From Clavibacter sp. B3I6 (GTDB taxonomy: Bacteria; Actinomycetota; Actinomycetes; Actinomycetales; Microbacteriaceae): a stretch of 64,000 nucleotides of DNA. Shown one piece after another: positions 7,818 to 15,790 of the stretch (position 1 is its first letter; each line of letters starts with the position of its first letter). The DNA is taken from contig NZ_JAUSYL010000001.1 of the NCBI RefSeq assembly GCF_030816895.1, positions 1,860,001 to 1,924,000 on the forward strand. Reading direction: 5' to 3'. The position numbers and the translations under genes are program-made. The notes below the pieces were generated by a model, which was not told the DNA's origin, made no database searches, and saw only the letters and a list, made by a program, of their open reading frames with translations.

Positions 7818-8384
7818 ATGCAGCCCCTCCGCCGAGACGTCGCGCACAACCGCGAGCGCATCGAGGAGGCGGCGCGGCGCCTGATCGTCGACGGCGAGAT
7901 CCCGGGACTGAACGCCGTCGCCCGCGCGGCCGGGGTGGGCGTGGCGACCGTCTACCGGCACTTCGCGACGGTCGCCGAGCTCGAGGAGGCGCTGGTCGGG
8001 GATCGGTTCCGCGCCCTCGAGGCGACCCTGGAGGACGTCCGGCCGGGGCAGCTCGAGGAGGTGCTGACGACGCACGTCACCCTGCTCGTCGAGGACGCCC
8101 TGTTCGAGCGCGTCACCGCGCGCCCCGTCCCCGCGTCGGCCGGGACCGCCGAGGCGCGGGACGCGTTGATCGCGGGCCTCCAGACGCTGCTGGACCGGGC
8201 GGCCGCCGCGGGCGAGATCCGCGACGACGTGGGGGCGGGTGAGGTCCTCGCGCTCCTCTGCGGCGTCGCCCACTCGATCCGCAGCTCGCCGGCGCCCACG
8301 ACCGCGCCCCGCGACTCCGTGCTGCTGCGCGTGGTGCTCGACGGGCTGGCGCGGCCGGCGCAGGACCGCTCGGGCACGCGGTAG
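7818..8384 (+). CDS. TetR/AcrR-family transcriptional regulator
   Basis: 188 aa: TetR N-terminal helix-turn-helix at about 8-57 (ARAAGVGVATVYRHFAT, the recognition-helix signature), followed by a helical ligand domain with the LLDRAAAAGEIRDDV pattern of actinobacterial TetR proteins. It faces the SDR gene at 6967 across the paired palindromes at 7756-7787, so it probably represses both that gene and itself. ATG 7818 is preceded by TAGGAT at the leaderless spacing. Confidence 0.92.
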   Translation: MQPLRRDVAHNRERIEEAARRLIVDGEIPGLNAVARAAGVGVATVYRHFATVAELEEALVGDRFRALEATLEDVRPGQLEEVLTTHVTLLVEDALFERVTARPVPASAGTAEARDALIAGLQTLLDRAAAAGEIRDDVGAGEVLALLCGVAHSIRSSPAPTTAPRDSVLLRVVLDGLARPAQDRSGTR

Positions 8385-8443
8385 GACGTCGCGGGCGGAC
8401 CGGTCGGTGGATCCGGTGCGCCTCGCCCGAGGACGGGTCCCGC

Positions 8444-8863
8444 CTAGGCCGCGACGGCCTCCGCGTGCGCCCGCTCGTACGCCGCGCCGCCCTCGCGGAG
8501 CGCCGGGCAGTGCTCGGGCGTCGGGTTGGCGCAGATCTCGATGACGCGCGACAGCTCCGCGCGGGCCCGCTCGAGCTCGGCGATGCCGGCGGAGATGCGC
8601 TCGCGCTCGGCGAGCAGGAGCGCCATGTCCTCGGGCGCGGCGACGCCGGTGTCGACGCTCGGCAGGAGCGCGAGGATCGTGCGGCTCGGCAGGCCGGCGG
8701 CGTAGAGCTGCTGGATGAGCTGCACCCGCTCGACGGCCGCCTCGTAGTAGACGCGCTGGCCGCTCGGGGTGCGCTCCGCCGGGAGCAGGCCCTGCTCCTC
8801 GTAGTACCGGAGCGCCCGGGTGCTCACGCCCGCGCGTCCCGCCACGTCGCCGATCCGCAGCAT
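8444..8863 (-). CDS. MerR-family transcriptional regulator
   Basis: 139 aa. N-terminal MerR helix-turn-helix (LRIGDVAGRAGVSTRALRYYEEQGLL, residues 2-27) with the GQRVYY wing, a dimerisation coiled coil (about 80-118) and a short C-terminus with two cysteines (ICANPTPEHC) that might take part in effector sensing. ATG 8863 is preceded by GAAGAGG. Divergent from the SDR at 9000, whose promoter has the 20-bp spacer typical of MerR targets, so activation of that SDR by promoter distortion is likely. Confidence 0.93.
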   Translation of the reverse strand: MLRIGDVAGRAGVSTRALRYYEEQGLLPAERTPSGQRVYYEAAVERVQLIQQLYAAGLPSRTILALLPSVDTGVAAPEDMALLLAERERISAGIAELERARAELSRVIEICANPTPEHCPALREGGAAYERAHAEAVAA

Positions 8864-8918
8864 GAGGCCCTCTTCCCTGGTGGTGATGGTGGTGATCCTG
8901 TCGATCCGCCGGGCGGAC

Positions 8919-8950
8919 TTGCCCTTCACGTCGACGTCAACTCCTAGCGT
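8919..8950 (+). promoter_or_regulatory. MerR-type promoter with 20-bp spacer
   Basis: -35-like TTGCCC at 8919-8924 and -10-like TAGCGT at 8945-8950 are separated by 20 bp holding the near-perfect palindrome TTCACGTCGACGTCAA (8925-8940). A long spacer filled by a dyad is the hallmark of MerR-activated promoters. Confidence 0.75.
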
Positions 8951-8999
8951 AGGCCGCGCCGCACCGCGCATCCGACGCGGGCGGCAGGAGGAATCACGC

Positions 9000-9713
9000 A
9001 TGGACATCCAGGATCAGGTCGCCCTCGTCACCGGCGCCAACCGCGGCATCGGCCGCACCTTCGTCGAGGAGCTGCTCGAGCGCGGCGCCCGCAAGGTCTA
9101 CGCGACCGCGCGCCGCCCCGAGGCGATCGACATCCCCGGCGTCGAGGTGCTGCGCCTCGACCTCATGGACGAGGCGTCCGTGACGGCCGCCGCAGCAGCG
9201 GCGCAGGACGTGACGCTCCTCATCAACAACGCCGGCATCTCGACGGGCGCCCAGCTCATCACGGGCGACATGGCGGAGATCCGCCGCGAGATGGACACCC
9301 ACTACTTCGGCACGCTCGGCGTGATCCGGGCGTTCGCGCCCGTGCTCGCCGCCAACGGGGGCGGCGGGATCGTCAACGTGCTGTCCGCGCTGTCGTGGTT
9401 CGCGGCCCCTGGCGCGGGCGGCTACGCGGCGGCGAAGGCGGCCGAGTGGAACATGACGAACGCGCTGCGGCTGGAGCTCGAGGGGCAGGGCACGCTCGTG
9501 CAGGGCGTGCACCTCGGCGCCGCGGACACCGACATCATGGCCGGCTACGACGGGCCGATGCTCGACCCGCGCGACGTCGCCCGCGCCGCGCTCGACGGCG
9601 TCGCCGCGGACGCGATCGAGGTCGTCGTCGACGACTGGAGCCGCATGGTGAAGGACTCGCTGATCCACGACCCGCGCGAGTTCTACGCGAAGATCCGCGC
9701 GATCCTCGGCTGA
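9000..9713 (+). CDS. Short-chain dehydrogenase/reductase (SDR)
   Basis: 237-aa SDR: TGANRGIG cofactor motif near residue 11, INNAG about 74, catalytic Ser in LSALSWFA and Tyr/Lys in GGYAAAKAA. ATG 9000 follows GGAGGAA. Transcribed from the MerR-type promoter at 8919-8950 and divergent from the MerR gene, so it is the probable direct target. Short SDRs next to MerR regulators often act on reactive carbonyls or quinones, but the substrate here cannot be read from the sequence. Confidence 0.9.
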   Translation: MDIQDQVALVTGANRGIGRTFVEELLERGARKVYATARRPEAIDIPGVEVLRLDLMDEASVTAAAAAAQDVTLLINNAGISTGAQLITGDMAEIRREMDTHYFGTLGVIRAFAPVLAANGGGGIVNVLSALSWFAAPGAGGYAAAKAAEWNMTNALRLELEGQGTLVQGVHLGAADTDIMAGYDGPMLDPRDVARAALDGVAADAIEVVVDDWSRMVKDSLIHDPREFYAKIRAILG

Positions 9714-9726
9714 TCCGAGGACGGGA

Positions 9727-9757
9727 GGGGTGCCCGCGCCGGACGCGCGGTCACCCC
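9727..9757. terminator. Bidirectional hairpin between convergent genes
   Basis: GGGGTG and CCGCGC (9727-9732, 9734-9739) pair with GCGCGG and CACCCC (9745-9750, 9752-9757) around a 5-nt loop, with one mismatch. It lies between the stops of the SDR (9713) and the membrane protein (9768). Confidence 0.7.
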
Positions 9758-9767
9758 GCCGCCGCGC

Positions 9768-10532
9768 CTACCCCGCCGCGAAGCGGACGGATGCGCCCTC
9801 GAGCACGAACTCGAGCGCGGTGCCCTCGGGGAACTCGTCCCGGAGCTCGGCGGGCATGTCGTCCGTGACCGTGAGGACCCCGCGGGCGGGGAACGCGCCG
9901 GCCGCGCAGCCGCCGATCGGGGTCCCGCCGCGCGAGGAGCGCGGGGCGACGACCGTGACGCAGGCGGCGCCGCCGTCGGGGTTCTCGAGGCCGATCACCG
10001 TGAGGCCGTGGAACTCGCCGACGCCGGTCGCGACGTCCTGGTACCAGTCGTCCCAGCGCTCGGGGACGGCGCGGTCGGGATCCAGCGCGACGGTCCCGAC
10101 CTCGCGGCCCGTCATCGTGGCGAGCGCCGAGGAGACGGCGACCGTCGCGCCGACCGCGACGAGCACGGACGCGGCCCAGAGGATCGCGGTGCGGGGGCGG
10201 AGCGGTGCCGCGCGGCGCGGGGGCGCGTCCTCGCTGCCGCCGGCCGTGTCGTCGTCCGGAGCGGCCACGTCGTCCGCGTCGGCCGCGTCGGCGTCCGCGG
10301 AGCCCGCGCGCGTCGCGTCCGCGGTCCCGCCGCCCGGCGCGGCATGCCGTCCGCGAGGAGCGTCGCTCGCGGCGGCGGGCCGCGGATCCGCCACCCCGCC
10401 GACGAGGGCCGCACCGCGCGCCCCCGCCTCCAGCTCGCGCAGGCGGGCGAGCTCGGCGTCGTCGAGGTCGGGGTCCGGCCCGTACGCCCGGCGGCGGAGC
10501 CCGTGGAGCTCGCTCCGCTGCGCCTCGTCCAT
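9768..10532 (-). CDS. Hypothetical single-pass membrane protein
   Basis: 254 aa, not recognised. The N-terminus (1-110) is soluble, rich in Ala, Asp and Pro, low-complexity from about 45, with a DDAELARLRELE helix near residue 23. One transmembrane helix follows (about 115-138) and then an extracytoplasmic domain with two Cys (ACVTVV, IGGCAAG) that may form a disulfide, plus a VTVVAP strand pattern. CAGGAT ends 6 nt before ATG 10532, suggesting a leaderless transcript. Divergent from the hydrolase at 10619. Confidence 0.8.
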   Translation of the reverse strand: MDEAQRSELHGLRRRAYGPDPDLDDAELARLRELEAGARGAALVGGVADPRPAAASDAPRGRHAAPGGGTADATRAGSADADAADADDVAAPDDDTAGGSEDAPPRRAAPLRPRTAILWAASVLVAVGATVAVSSALATMTGREVGTVALDPDRAVPERWDDWYQDVATGVGEFHGLTVIGLENPDGGAACVTVVAPRSSRGGTPIGGCAAGAFPARGVLTVTDDMPAELRDEFPEGTALEFVLEGASVRFAAG

Positions 10533-10538
10533 GGATCG

Positions 10539-10544
10539 ATCCTG
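10539..10544 (-). promoter_or_regulatory. -10-like CAGGAT of a predicted leaderless promoter
   Basis: CAGGAT on the minus strand ends 6 nt before ATG 10532; the first base departs from TANNNT. Confidence 0.4.
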
Positions 10545-10606
10545 TCACCGCGCGTCCCGGGCGACCGGGTCGCGCTCGTGCCCTGGCCGCCGGGCGCACG
10601 CGCGCC

Positions 10607-10612
10607 TACGCT
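10607..10612 (+). promoter_or_regulatory. -10-like TACGCT of a predicted leaderless promoter
   Basis: TACGCT ends 6 nt before ATG 10619. Confidence 0.6.
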
Positions 10613-10618
10613 CGGCCC

Positions 10619-11470
10619 ATGCTCACCGAGACGGACCTGCGGCTGCCCGACGGCCGGACGCTGCACTGCTACGACACGGGATCCGGCGACGGCGCCGACC
10701 TCGTGGTCGTCTACCACCACGGCACCCCGAACGTCGGGCCGCCGCCCGCCCCGCTCGTCGACGCCCCCGAGGGCCGGGGCCTCCGGTGGATCTCGTACGA
10801 CCGGCCAGGCTACGGCGGATCCACCCGGCACCCCGGCCGCTCGATCGCGACCACCGTGGCCGACGACCTCGCCGTCGCGGACGCGCTCGGCGTCGAGCGC
10901 TTCGCCGCGTTCGGCCACTCGAGCGGCGGCGTGCTCGCGCTGGCCGCCGCCGCCTCGCTCGGCGACCGCGTTCTCGGCGCGCTCTGCGGGGCGGCCCTGG
11001 CGCCCGTCCAGGCGGAGGGCGTCGACTGGTTCGCCGGCATGCACGCGGGCGGCGAACGCGAGCTGCGCGCGGCCGTCACCGGGCGGGAGGCGCTCGAGGC
11101 GGAGCTCGCCCGGTCGGAGTTCGACCCGGCGATGTTCACCGACGGCGACCTCCGCGCGCTGGAGACCGACTGGGCGTGGCTGAACGGCGTCGCGTCCCAC
11201 GGCATGGACGCGGGCCCGGGCGGCATGGTCGATGACGACCTGGCGCTCGTCGCGGACTGGGGCGTCGACCTCGCCGCCGTCACCGCGCCGGTGATCCTGC
11301 TCCACGGCGACGCCGACCGGATAGCGCCGGTCGCCCACGCGCGCTGGCTCGCCGACCGCGTGCCGGGCGCCGAGCTCGTGATCCGCCCGGACGACGGCCA
11401 CATCTCCGTGCTGCGCGGCGCGGCCGGCGCGCTCGCCCGGCTGCGGGAGCGCATCCGCACCGCAGCCTAG
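10619..11470 (+). CDS. Alpha/beta hydrolase
   Basis: 283 aa. HHGTP oxyanion motif (33-37), ISYDRPGYGGS, nucleophile elbow GHSSGG (Ser 101), acid in LHGDADRIAP and His in DDGHISVL near the C-terminus. No signal peptide, so probably cytoplasmic. The family is broad (epoxide hydrolases, esterases, proline iminopeptidase-like enzymes) and the substrate cannot be assigned. ATG 10619 follows TACGCT at the leaderless distance. Monocistronic; a hairpin follows at 11492-11527. Confidence 0.92.
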   Translation: MLTETDLRLPDGRTLHCYDTGSGDGADLVVVYHHGTPNVGPPPAPLVDAPEGRGLRWISYDRPGYGGSTRHPGRSIATTVADDLAVADALGVERFAAFGHSSGGVLALAAAASLGDRVLGALCGAALAPVQAEGVDWFAGMHAGGERELRAAVTGREALEAELARSEFDPAMFTDGDLRALETDWAWLNGVASHGMDAGPGGMVDDDLALVADWGVDLAAVTAPVILLHGDADRIAPVAHARWLADRVPGAELVIRPDDGHISVLRGAAGALARLRERIRTAA

Positions 11471-11491
11471 GGAGACGCGCCCCGGAGACGG

Positions 11492-11527
11492 CTCTCGCCG
11501 ACCCGGACGGATCCGGATCGGCGAGAG
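11492..11527. terminator. 10-bp hairpin between convergent genes
   Basis: CTCTCGCCGA (11492-11501) pairs with TCGGCGAGAG (11518-11527) around a 16-nt loop that contains a smaller CCGGA/TCCGG dyad. It lies between the hydrolase stop and the convergent transporter stop. Confidence 0.65.
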
Positions 11528-11546
11528 AGGGGTGGAGCGGCGGCGG

Positions 11547-13142
11547 TCAGTGCCCGCGCGACACCCGCCGCGGCAGGGCGAACACGAGCGCGAAGGCGAC
11601 GACCGCGAAGATCGCGCTGACGCCCATGGCGGACGCGGACGCGTCGGTGAACGCCTGCGGGAGCATCTCGGGTCCGCGGATCCCCGCGCCCGCGACGCCC
11701 GCGAACAGCACGCTGCCGATGACGGCGATGCCCACGGCCGAGCCGACGCGCTGCACGGTGCCGATGACGCCGGAGGCCGCTCCCGCCTCGGCGGGGTCGA
11801 CCGTCGCGACGATGAACTGCGCGTTCGGGGCGATGAAGAGGCCGTTGCCGATGCCGGCGAGGAGCAGCGGGACGAGGAGCATCCAGCTGGTGAGGTCCTC
11901 GGCGGCCGTGTTCAGCAGCACGAGCCAGAGCCAGATGAGGCCGACGCTCACGAGGGCCGTGCCGATCACGAGCACCGTGCGGCCGAGGCGGTTCGTCAGC
12001 CGGTTGCTCTGCGACGAGCCGACGATGCTGCCGATGGCGAACGGGATCGAGACGAGGCCCGACGCGAGCGCCGAGTTGCCGAGGCCCGACTGCCAGAGGA
12101 TCGAGATGGTGAAGAAGATGCTGGTGAAGGCCGCGAAGTAGACCATCGCGAGGATCACGCCGCCCGTGAACGCGGGGTGCGTGAACAGGTGCGGCGGCAC
12201 GAGGACGCTCTTCGCGCGCCGCGTCTGCCGGACCTCCCACGCGCCGAAGAGCGCGAGGAGCACGACGCCGCCGGCGAGCGACAGGTAGGTCCAGAGCGGC
12301 CAGCCCTGGTCCTGGCCGTCGATGAGCGGCACGAGGAGGGCCACGAGGCCCGCGCTCACGAGGATCACGCCGACGAAGTCGACGCCCGTCGCGGCGGGGG
12401 CCTTCGCCGGGGCGGATCCGCGACCGGCCGGGGCGCCGGACCGCGCGCCGGACTGCGCGCGCACGTCGCCCGCCACCTGCTCGGCGACCTGGCGGCTGGG
12501 CAGCAGGAAGGCCGCGGCGATGACGGTCGCGAGGCCGACGGGCAGGTTCACGAAGAAGACCAGGCGCCAGCCCGACTCCTCCCCCGCGGCCTGGATGATC
12601 AGGCCTCCCACGATCGGGCCGAGCGCGGACGAGACGCCGATGACGGCGCCCATGATGGCGAACGCCTTGCCGCGCGCCTGCGGCGGGAACAGCAGCTGGA
12701 TGAAGGCGGTCACCGCGGGCACGAACAGGCCGCCGGACAGCCCCTGCACCACGCGCGCGATCACGAGCTGGAGGTCGTCCTGAGCCACACCGCACGCGAG
12801 GCTGGCGAGCGTGAACAGCGCGATGCCGGTCACGAACACCCACTTGTGCCCGTAGCGGTCACCGAGGCGGCCCGCGGGGATCAGCGCGAGCCCGAACGCG
12901 AGCGCGTAGCCGGAGATGATCCAGCTCAGCGTCGACTCGGAGGCGTCGAGGCTCGTGCGGATCGTCGGCAGGGCCACGTTCACGATCGTGGTGTCGAGCA
13001 GCGCGATGAACATGCCCGCGAGCAGCACGATGAGCGCCTGCCAGGCGCGGCGGGAGACGACGGGGGCGGAGGCGGATCCGGAGGCGCCGGGCGCTCCCGA
13101 GCCGCCGGACGCCGGGCGGGCGGATGCGGTGGTGTCGGACAT
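11547..13142 (-). CDS. MFS drug exporter, DHA2 (14-TM) family
   Basis: 531 aa, the usual size for EmrB/QacA-type 14-helix proton-driven exporters. Motif C-like and DHA2 features: LLDTTIVNVALPTI in TM1, LSWIISGYALAFGLALIPAGRLGDRYGHKW (motif A loop), RVVQGLSGGLFVPA, and a cytoplasmic Ala/Gly/Arg-rich loop (about 215-240). The start at 13142 gives a short cytoplasmic Ser/Ala-rich N-terminus with GAGAGGAC upstream. It probably exports hydrophobic or cationic toxicants. The divergent neighbour across 328 bp is a two-component system that could control it. Confidence 0.93.
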   Translation of the reverse strand: MSDTTASARPASGGSGAPGASGSASAPVVSRRAWQALIVLLAGMFIALLDTTIVNVALPTIRTSLDASESTLSWIISGYALAFGLALIPAGRLGDRYGHKWVFVTGIALFTLASLACGVAQDDLQLVIARVVQGLSGGLFVPAVTAFIQLLFPPQARGKAFAIMGAVIGVSSALGPIVGGLIIQAAGEESGWRLVFFVNLPVGLATVIAAAFLLPSRQVAEQVAGDVRAQSGARSGAPAGRGSAPAKAPAATGVDFVGVILVSAGLVALLVPLIDGQDQGWPLWTYLSLAGGVVLLALFGAWEVRQTRRAKSVLVPPHLFTHPAFTGGVILAMVYFAAFTSIFFTISILWQSGLGNSALASGLVSIPFAIGSIVGSSQSNRLTNRLGRTVLVIGTALVSVGLIWLWLVLLNTAAEDLTSWMLLVPLLLAGIGNGLFIAPNAQFIVATVDPAEAGAASGVIGTVQRVGSAVGIAVIGSVLFAGVAGAGIRGPEMLPQAFTDASASAMGVSAIFAVVAFALVFALPRRVSRGH

Positions 13143-13470
13143 GGGGGTCCTCTCATGCCGACGCGGGCGTCGGCGGTGGTGCGGGCGGATCCGTCGGGCG
13201 GGCGCGCGAGCGGGCGTCGCGGGCGCGGGACGGGAGGTCGGGCGCCTCGCGTGCTGGCGGACGGCGCGCACGGAGGAGGATCCGCGGCGGTGCGGGGAGA
13301 CGGCCGGGCGGATGCGCCCGTGCGGCCAGTCTGGCACCGGTTGACCTGTGCGGCCTATCCGGGTGTCCGCGCACAGGCTGCCGTCACCGGCGCGCGGCGT
13401 CGCGCGTCCGGCCGCCCGGTCCGTCATCCGGCGGATGCGGCGCGCGCGGTCCCGTCGATACCGTGGTCGG
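13143..13470. other. 328-bp intergenic region between exporter and sensor kinase
   Basis: No supportable gene. It contains a TTGACC at 13341 overlapping the left arm of a 7-bp inverted repeat CTGTGCG (13346-13352) / CGCACAG (13370-13376), and the leaderless -10 of the kinase gene at 13459-13464. The repeat is a candidate operator for either divergent gene. Confidence 0.6.
13459..13464 (+). promoter_or_regulatory. -10-like TACCGT of a predicted leaderless promoter
   Basis: TACCGT ends 6 nt before ATG 13471 of the sensor kinase. Confidence 0.6.
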
Positions 13471-14937
13471 ATGAGCGCCGCATCCGCCCCCGACAGCGTC
13501 GACCGCTTCTGGGTCCGCCCGGGACCGGACCGCGCGGGGCTCCGCGCCGACCTGCTGCTCGCGGGCGTCATGCTCGTGCTCACGACCGGCAGCTGCACCC
13601 TCTACTACGCGATCGGCATGTACCCGTCCCGTCCGCCCCTCTGGGTCATCGGCGCCTGGATCCTCCTGATGACCGGTCCGCTGGCCCTCCGCCGCCTGCA
13701 GCCCGAGGCGGTCACGCTCGTGGTCGGCGCGACCTTCATCGTCGGCGCGTACCAGTTCGTCCCCGAGGTGATGTTCTCGAACATCGCCATGTTCATCGCC
13801 ATGTACTCGCTCGGCGCCTGGGGCCGCAGCCGGCTCCGGGCGAACGTCGTCCGCGGCGTCATCGTGGTCGGCATGTTCGCCTGGCTGTTCTCGGCCCTCC
13901 TGCAGACCTCGGGCTTCTTCTCGCTCGCGGGGTCCGACTTCGAGTCCGCGCCCGACGACGCGTGGGTGCCCGCGCCGATCGCCGCCGGGCTCGTCTCGAT
14001 CGTCATGAACCTCCTCTACTTCGGCGGCGCCTGGTACTTCGGCGATCGCGCGTGGGCCTCGGCGCGCGACCGGTGCGCGCTCGAGACCCGCACGGCGGAG
14101 CTCGCGACGGAGCGGGAGCGCGTGGCCGAGCAGGCGGTCACGCTCGAGCGGGTGCGCATCGCGCGCGAGCTGCACGACGTCGTCGCGCACCACGTCTCGG
14201 TGATGGGCGTGCACGCGGGTGCTGCCCGCCGGGTGCTCGGGCGCGACGCCGACAAGGCCGCGGCCTCGCTCGGCATCGTGGAGGACAACGCGCGCAGCGC
14301 CATCGAGGAGCTGCACCGCATGCTCGTGGCGCTCCGGCACGAGGAGGGCGGCAGCGGATCCGACGGAGGCGCCGGCGGCGAGCCCGACGAGACCCGCTCG
14401 GCGTCGACCCGCGGCGTCGACCAGCTGCACGAGCTCGTGGCGGACGCCTGCGGTGCGGGCCTGCAGGTCGCCTACGACGTCATCGGCACGCCGCGGCCGC
14501 TCACGCCCACGGTCGACCTCATCGTCTACCGGGTGGCGCAGGAGTCCCTCACCAACGTGCGGAAGCACGCGGGCACCGGCACGCGCGTCGACCTCCGGGT
14601 GCGGTACCTCGTCGACCGCGTCGAGGTGGAGGTGAGCGACGCCGGGCCCGTGGGCGCGGCCGCTGCGGCGACGGCACCCGGGCGCACCGGCCCCGGCGGA
14701 CTCGGCCAGCGCGGGATGCGGGAACGCGTCGCGGCCGTCGGCGGATCCGTCGAGATGGGTCCGAAGGCGCGCGGCGGCTACCTCGTTCGCGCGTCGCTGC
14801 CCACGAGCCCATCGACCGTCGTGCCGCCCGTGCCGATGCCCGTGCCGGTCGACGCGGCCGTCACCGCCCCCGCGTCCGTCGCCGAGGCCGCGCCCGTCGC
14901 CGCCCCCGCGTCCGTCCCCGAGGAGGCCCGGGCATGA
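13471..14937 (+). CDS. Two-component sensor histidine kinase (HisKA_3, NarL/DesK type)
   Basis: 488 aa. Four to five transmembrane helices in residues 28-185, a coiled-coil linker, the HisKA_3 dimerisation box ARELHDVVAHHVSVM with phosphoacceptor His about 235, and a HATPase_c domain (RVAQESLTNVRKHAG N-box, DAGPVG, GLGQRGMRERV G-box). It has no large extracellular loop, so it probably senses within the membrane. The last 50 residues are an Ala/Pro/Val-rich tail unusual for the family. The stop overlaps the response-regulator start (ATGA). Confidence 0.94.
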   Translation: MSAASAPDSVDRFWVRPGPDRAGLRADLLLAGVMLVLTTGSCTLYYAIGMYPSRPPLWVIGAWILLMTGPLALRRLQPEAVTLVVGATFIVGAYQFVPEVMFSNIAMFIAMYSLGAWGRSRLRANVVRGVIVVGMFAWLFSALLQTSGFFSLAGSDFESAPDDAWVPAPIAAGLVSIVMNLLYFGGAWYFGDRAWASARDRCALETRTAELATERERVAEQAVTLERVRIARELHDVVAHHVSVMGVHAGAARRVLGRDADKAAASLGIVEDNARSAIEELHRMLVALRHEEGGSGSDGGAGGEPDETRSASTRGVDQLHELVADACGAGLQVAYDVIGTPRPLTPTVDLIVYRVAQESLTNVRKHAGTGTRVDLRVRYLVDRVEVEVSDAGPVGAAAAATAPGRTGPGGLGQRGMRERVAAVGGSVEMGPKARGGYLVRASLPTSPSTVVPPVPMPVPVDAAVTAPASVAEAAPVAAPASVPEEARA

Positions 14938-15653
14938 CCGCCGACCCCGCCGCCCCCGTCCGCGTCCTCCTCGTCGACGATCAGGCGCTCGTCCGCGCCG
15001 GGTTCCGGGTGATCCTCGAGAGCGAGGACGGCATCGAGGTGGTCGGCGAGGCGGCCGACGGCGAGGAGGGCGTGCGCCTGGCCGCCGCGCTCGCGCCCGA
15101 CGTGATCTGCATGGACGTGCAGATGCCGCGCGTCGACGGCCTCGAGGCCACGCGCCGCATCGTCGCCGACCCGGCCATCACCGCCGGCGTGCTGATGCTC
15201 ACCACCTTCGACCGGGAGGACTACCTCTTCACCGCGCTCGACGCGGGCGCCAGCGGCTTCGTGCTGAAGAGCGCGTCGCCGGAGTCGCTCGTGGAGGCCG
15301 TGCACGTGATCGCGCGCGGCGACGCGCTGCTCTCCCCCGACGTCACGCGCCGGGTCATCGAGCGCTTCGGCCGGGGATCCGGCGCGGTCGACGACGCCCC
15401 GGCGCCCGCCGTCGCGACCCCGACGATCCCCACCGACCCGCGCGCGCAGACCCTCACCGACCGCGAGCTCGAAGTGCTCCGCCTCCTCGCCGAGGGCCTC
15501 GCCAACGCGGAGATCGCCGAGCGCCTGTACCTCGGCGAGGCCACCGTGAAGACGCACGTCTCGCGCCTGCTGCTGAAGCTCGGCGTGCGCGACCGCGTGC
15601 AGGCCGTCGTGTTCGCCTACGAGCGCGGCATCGTCGTGCCGGGCGCGAGCTGA
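14934..15653 (+). CDS. Two-component response regulator, NarL/LuxR type
   Basis: 239 aa: receiver domain 9-125 (acidic pocket VDDQ at 14-17, phosphoacceptor Asp 61 in MDVQMP, Thr/Lys switch ending at Lys 112), a Pro/Ala linker, then a LuxR-type helix-turn-helix (LTDRELEVLRLLAEGLANAEIA, VKTHVSRLLLKLG). Partner of the overlapping upstream kinase. Its TGA shares one base with the ATG of a 35-aa membrane peptide, implying coupled translation. The divergent DHA2 exporter is a possible target. Confidence 0.95.
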   Translation: MTADPAAPVRVLLVDDQALVRAGFRVILESEDGIEVVGEAADGEEGVRLAAALAPDVICMDVQMPRVDGLEATRRIVADPAITAGVLMLTTFDREDYLFTALDAGASGFVLKSASPESLVEAVHVIARGDALLSPDVTRRVIERFGRGSGAVDDAPAPAVATPTIPTDPRAQTLTDRELEVLRLLAEGLANAEIAERLYLGEATVKTHVSRLLLKLGVRDRVQAVVFAYERGIVVPGAS

Positions 15654-15760
15654 TGGACGCCAGCGCATGGATCATGGCCGCGGTCATCGTCGTGATCCTC
15701 GGCCTCGGCGTGCTGCCGCTCCGGCGACGCCGCGGCGGCAGCGGGGACCGGGACCGCTGA
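15653..15760 (+). CDS. 35-aa single-pass membrane peptide coupled to the response regulator
   Basis: Small ORF starting in the TGATG that ends the response-regulator gene. The product is a short acidic start (MDASAW), one hydrophobic helix (about residues 6-22, rich in Ile/Val/Leu) and a strongly basic tail (PLRRRRGGSGDRDR). Base composition and codon use look like the neighbouring genes. It has the build of a small regulatory or accessory membrane protein and may act with the sensor kinase; no family is recognised. It could also be chance, but the exact stop-start coupling and helix-plus-basic-tail design favour a real gene. Confidence 0.6.
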   Translation: MDASAWIMAAVIVVILGLGVLPLRRRRGGSGDRDR

Positions 15761-15790
15761 TCCCGGCCGATCCGCGACCCCCCCCCGACC

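Noticed and set aside
11532..15653. 1373-codon open frame on the plus strand
   Set aside because: Most of it is antisense to the DHA2 exporter or out of frame with the kinase; only its last 239 codons are the response regulator. Product is Arg/Ala/Asp-rich low complexity, typical of shadow frames in high-GC DNA.
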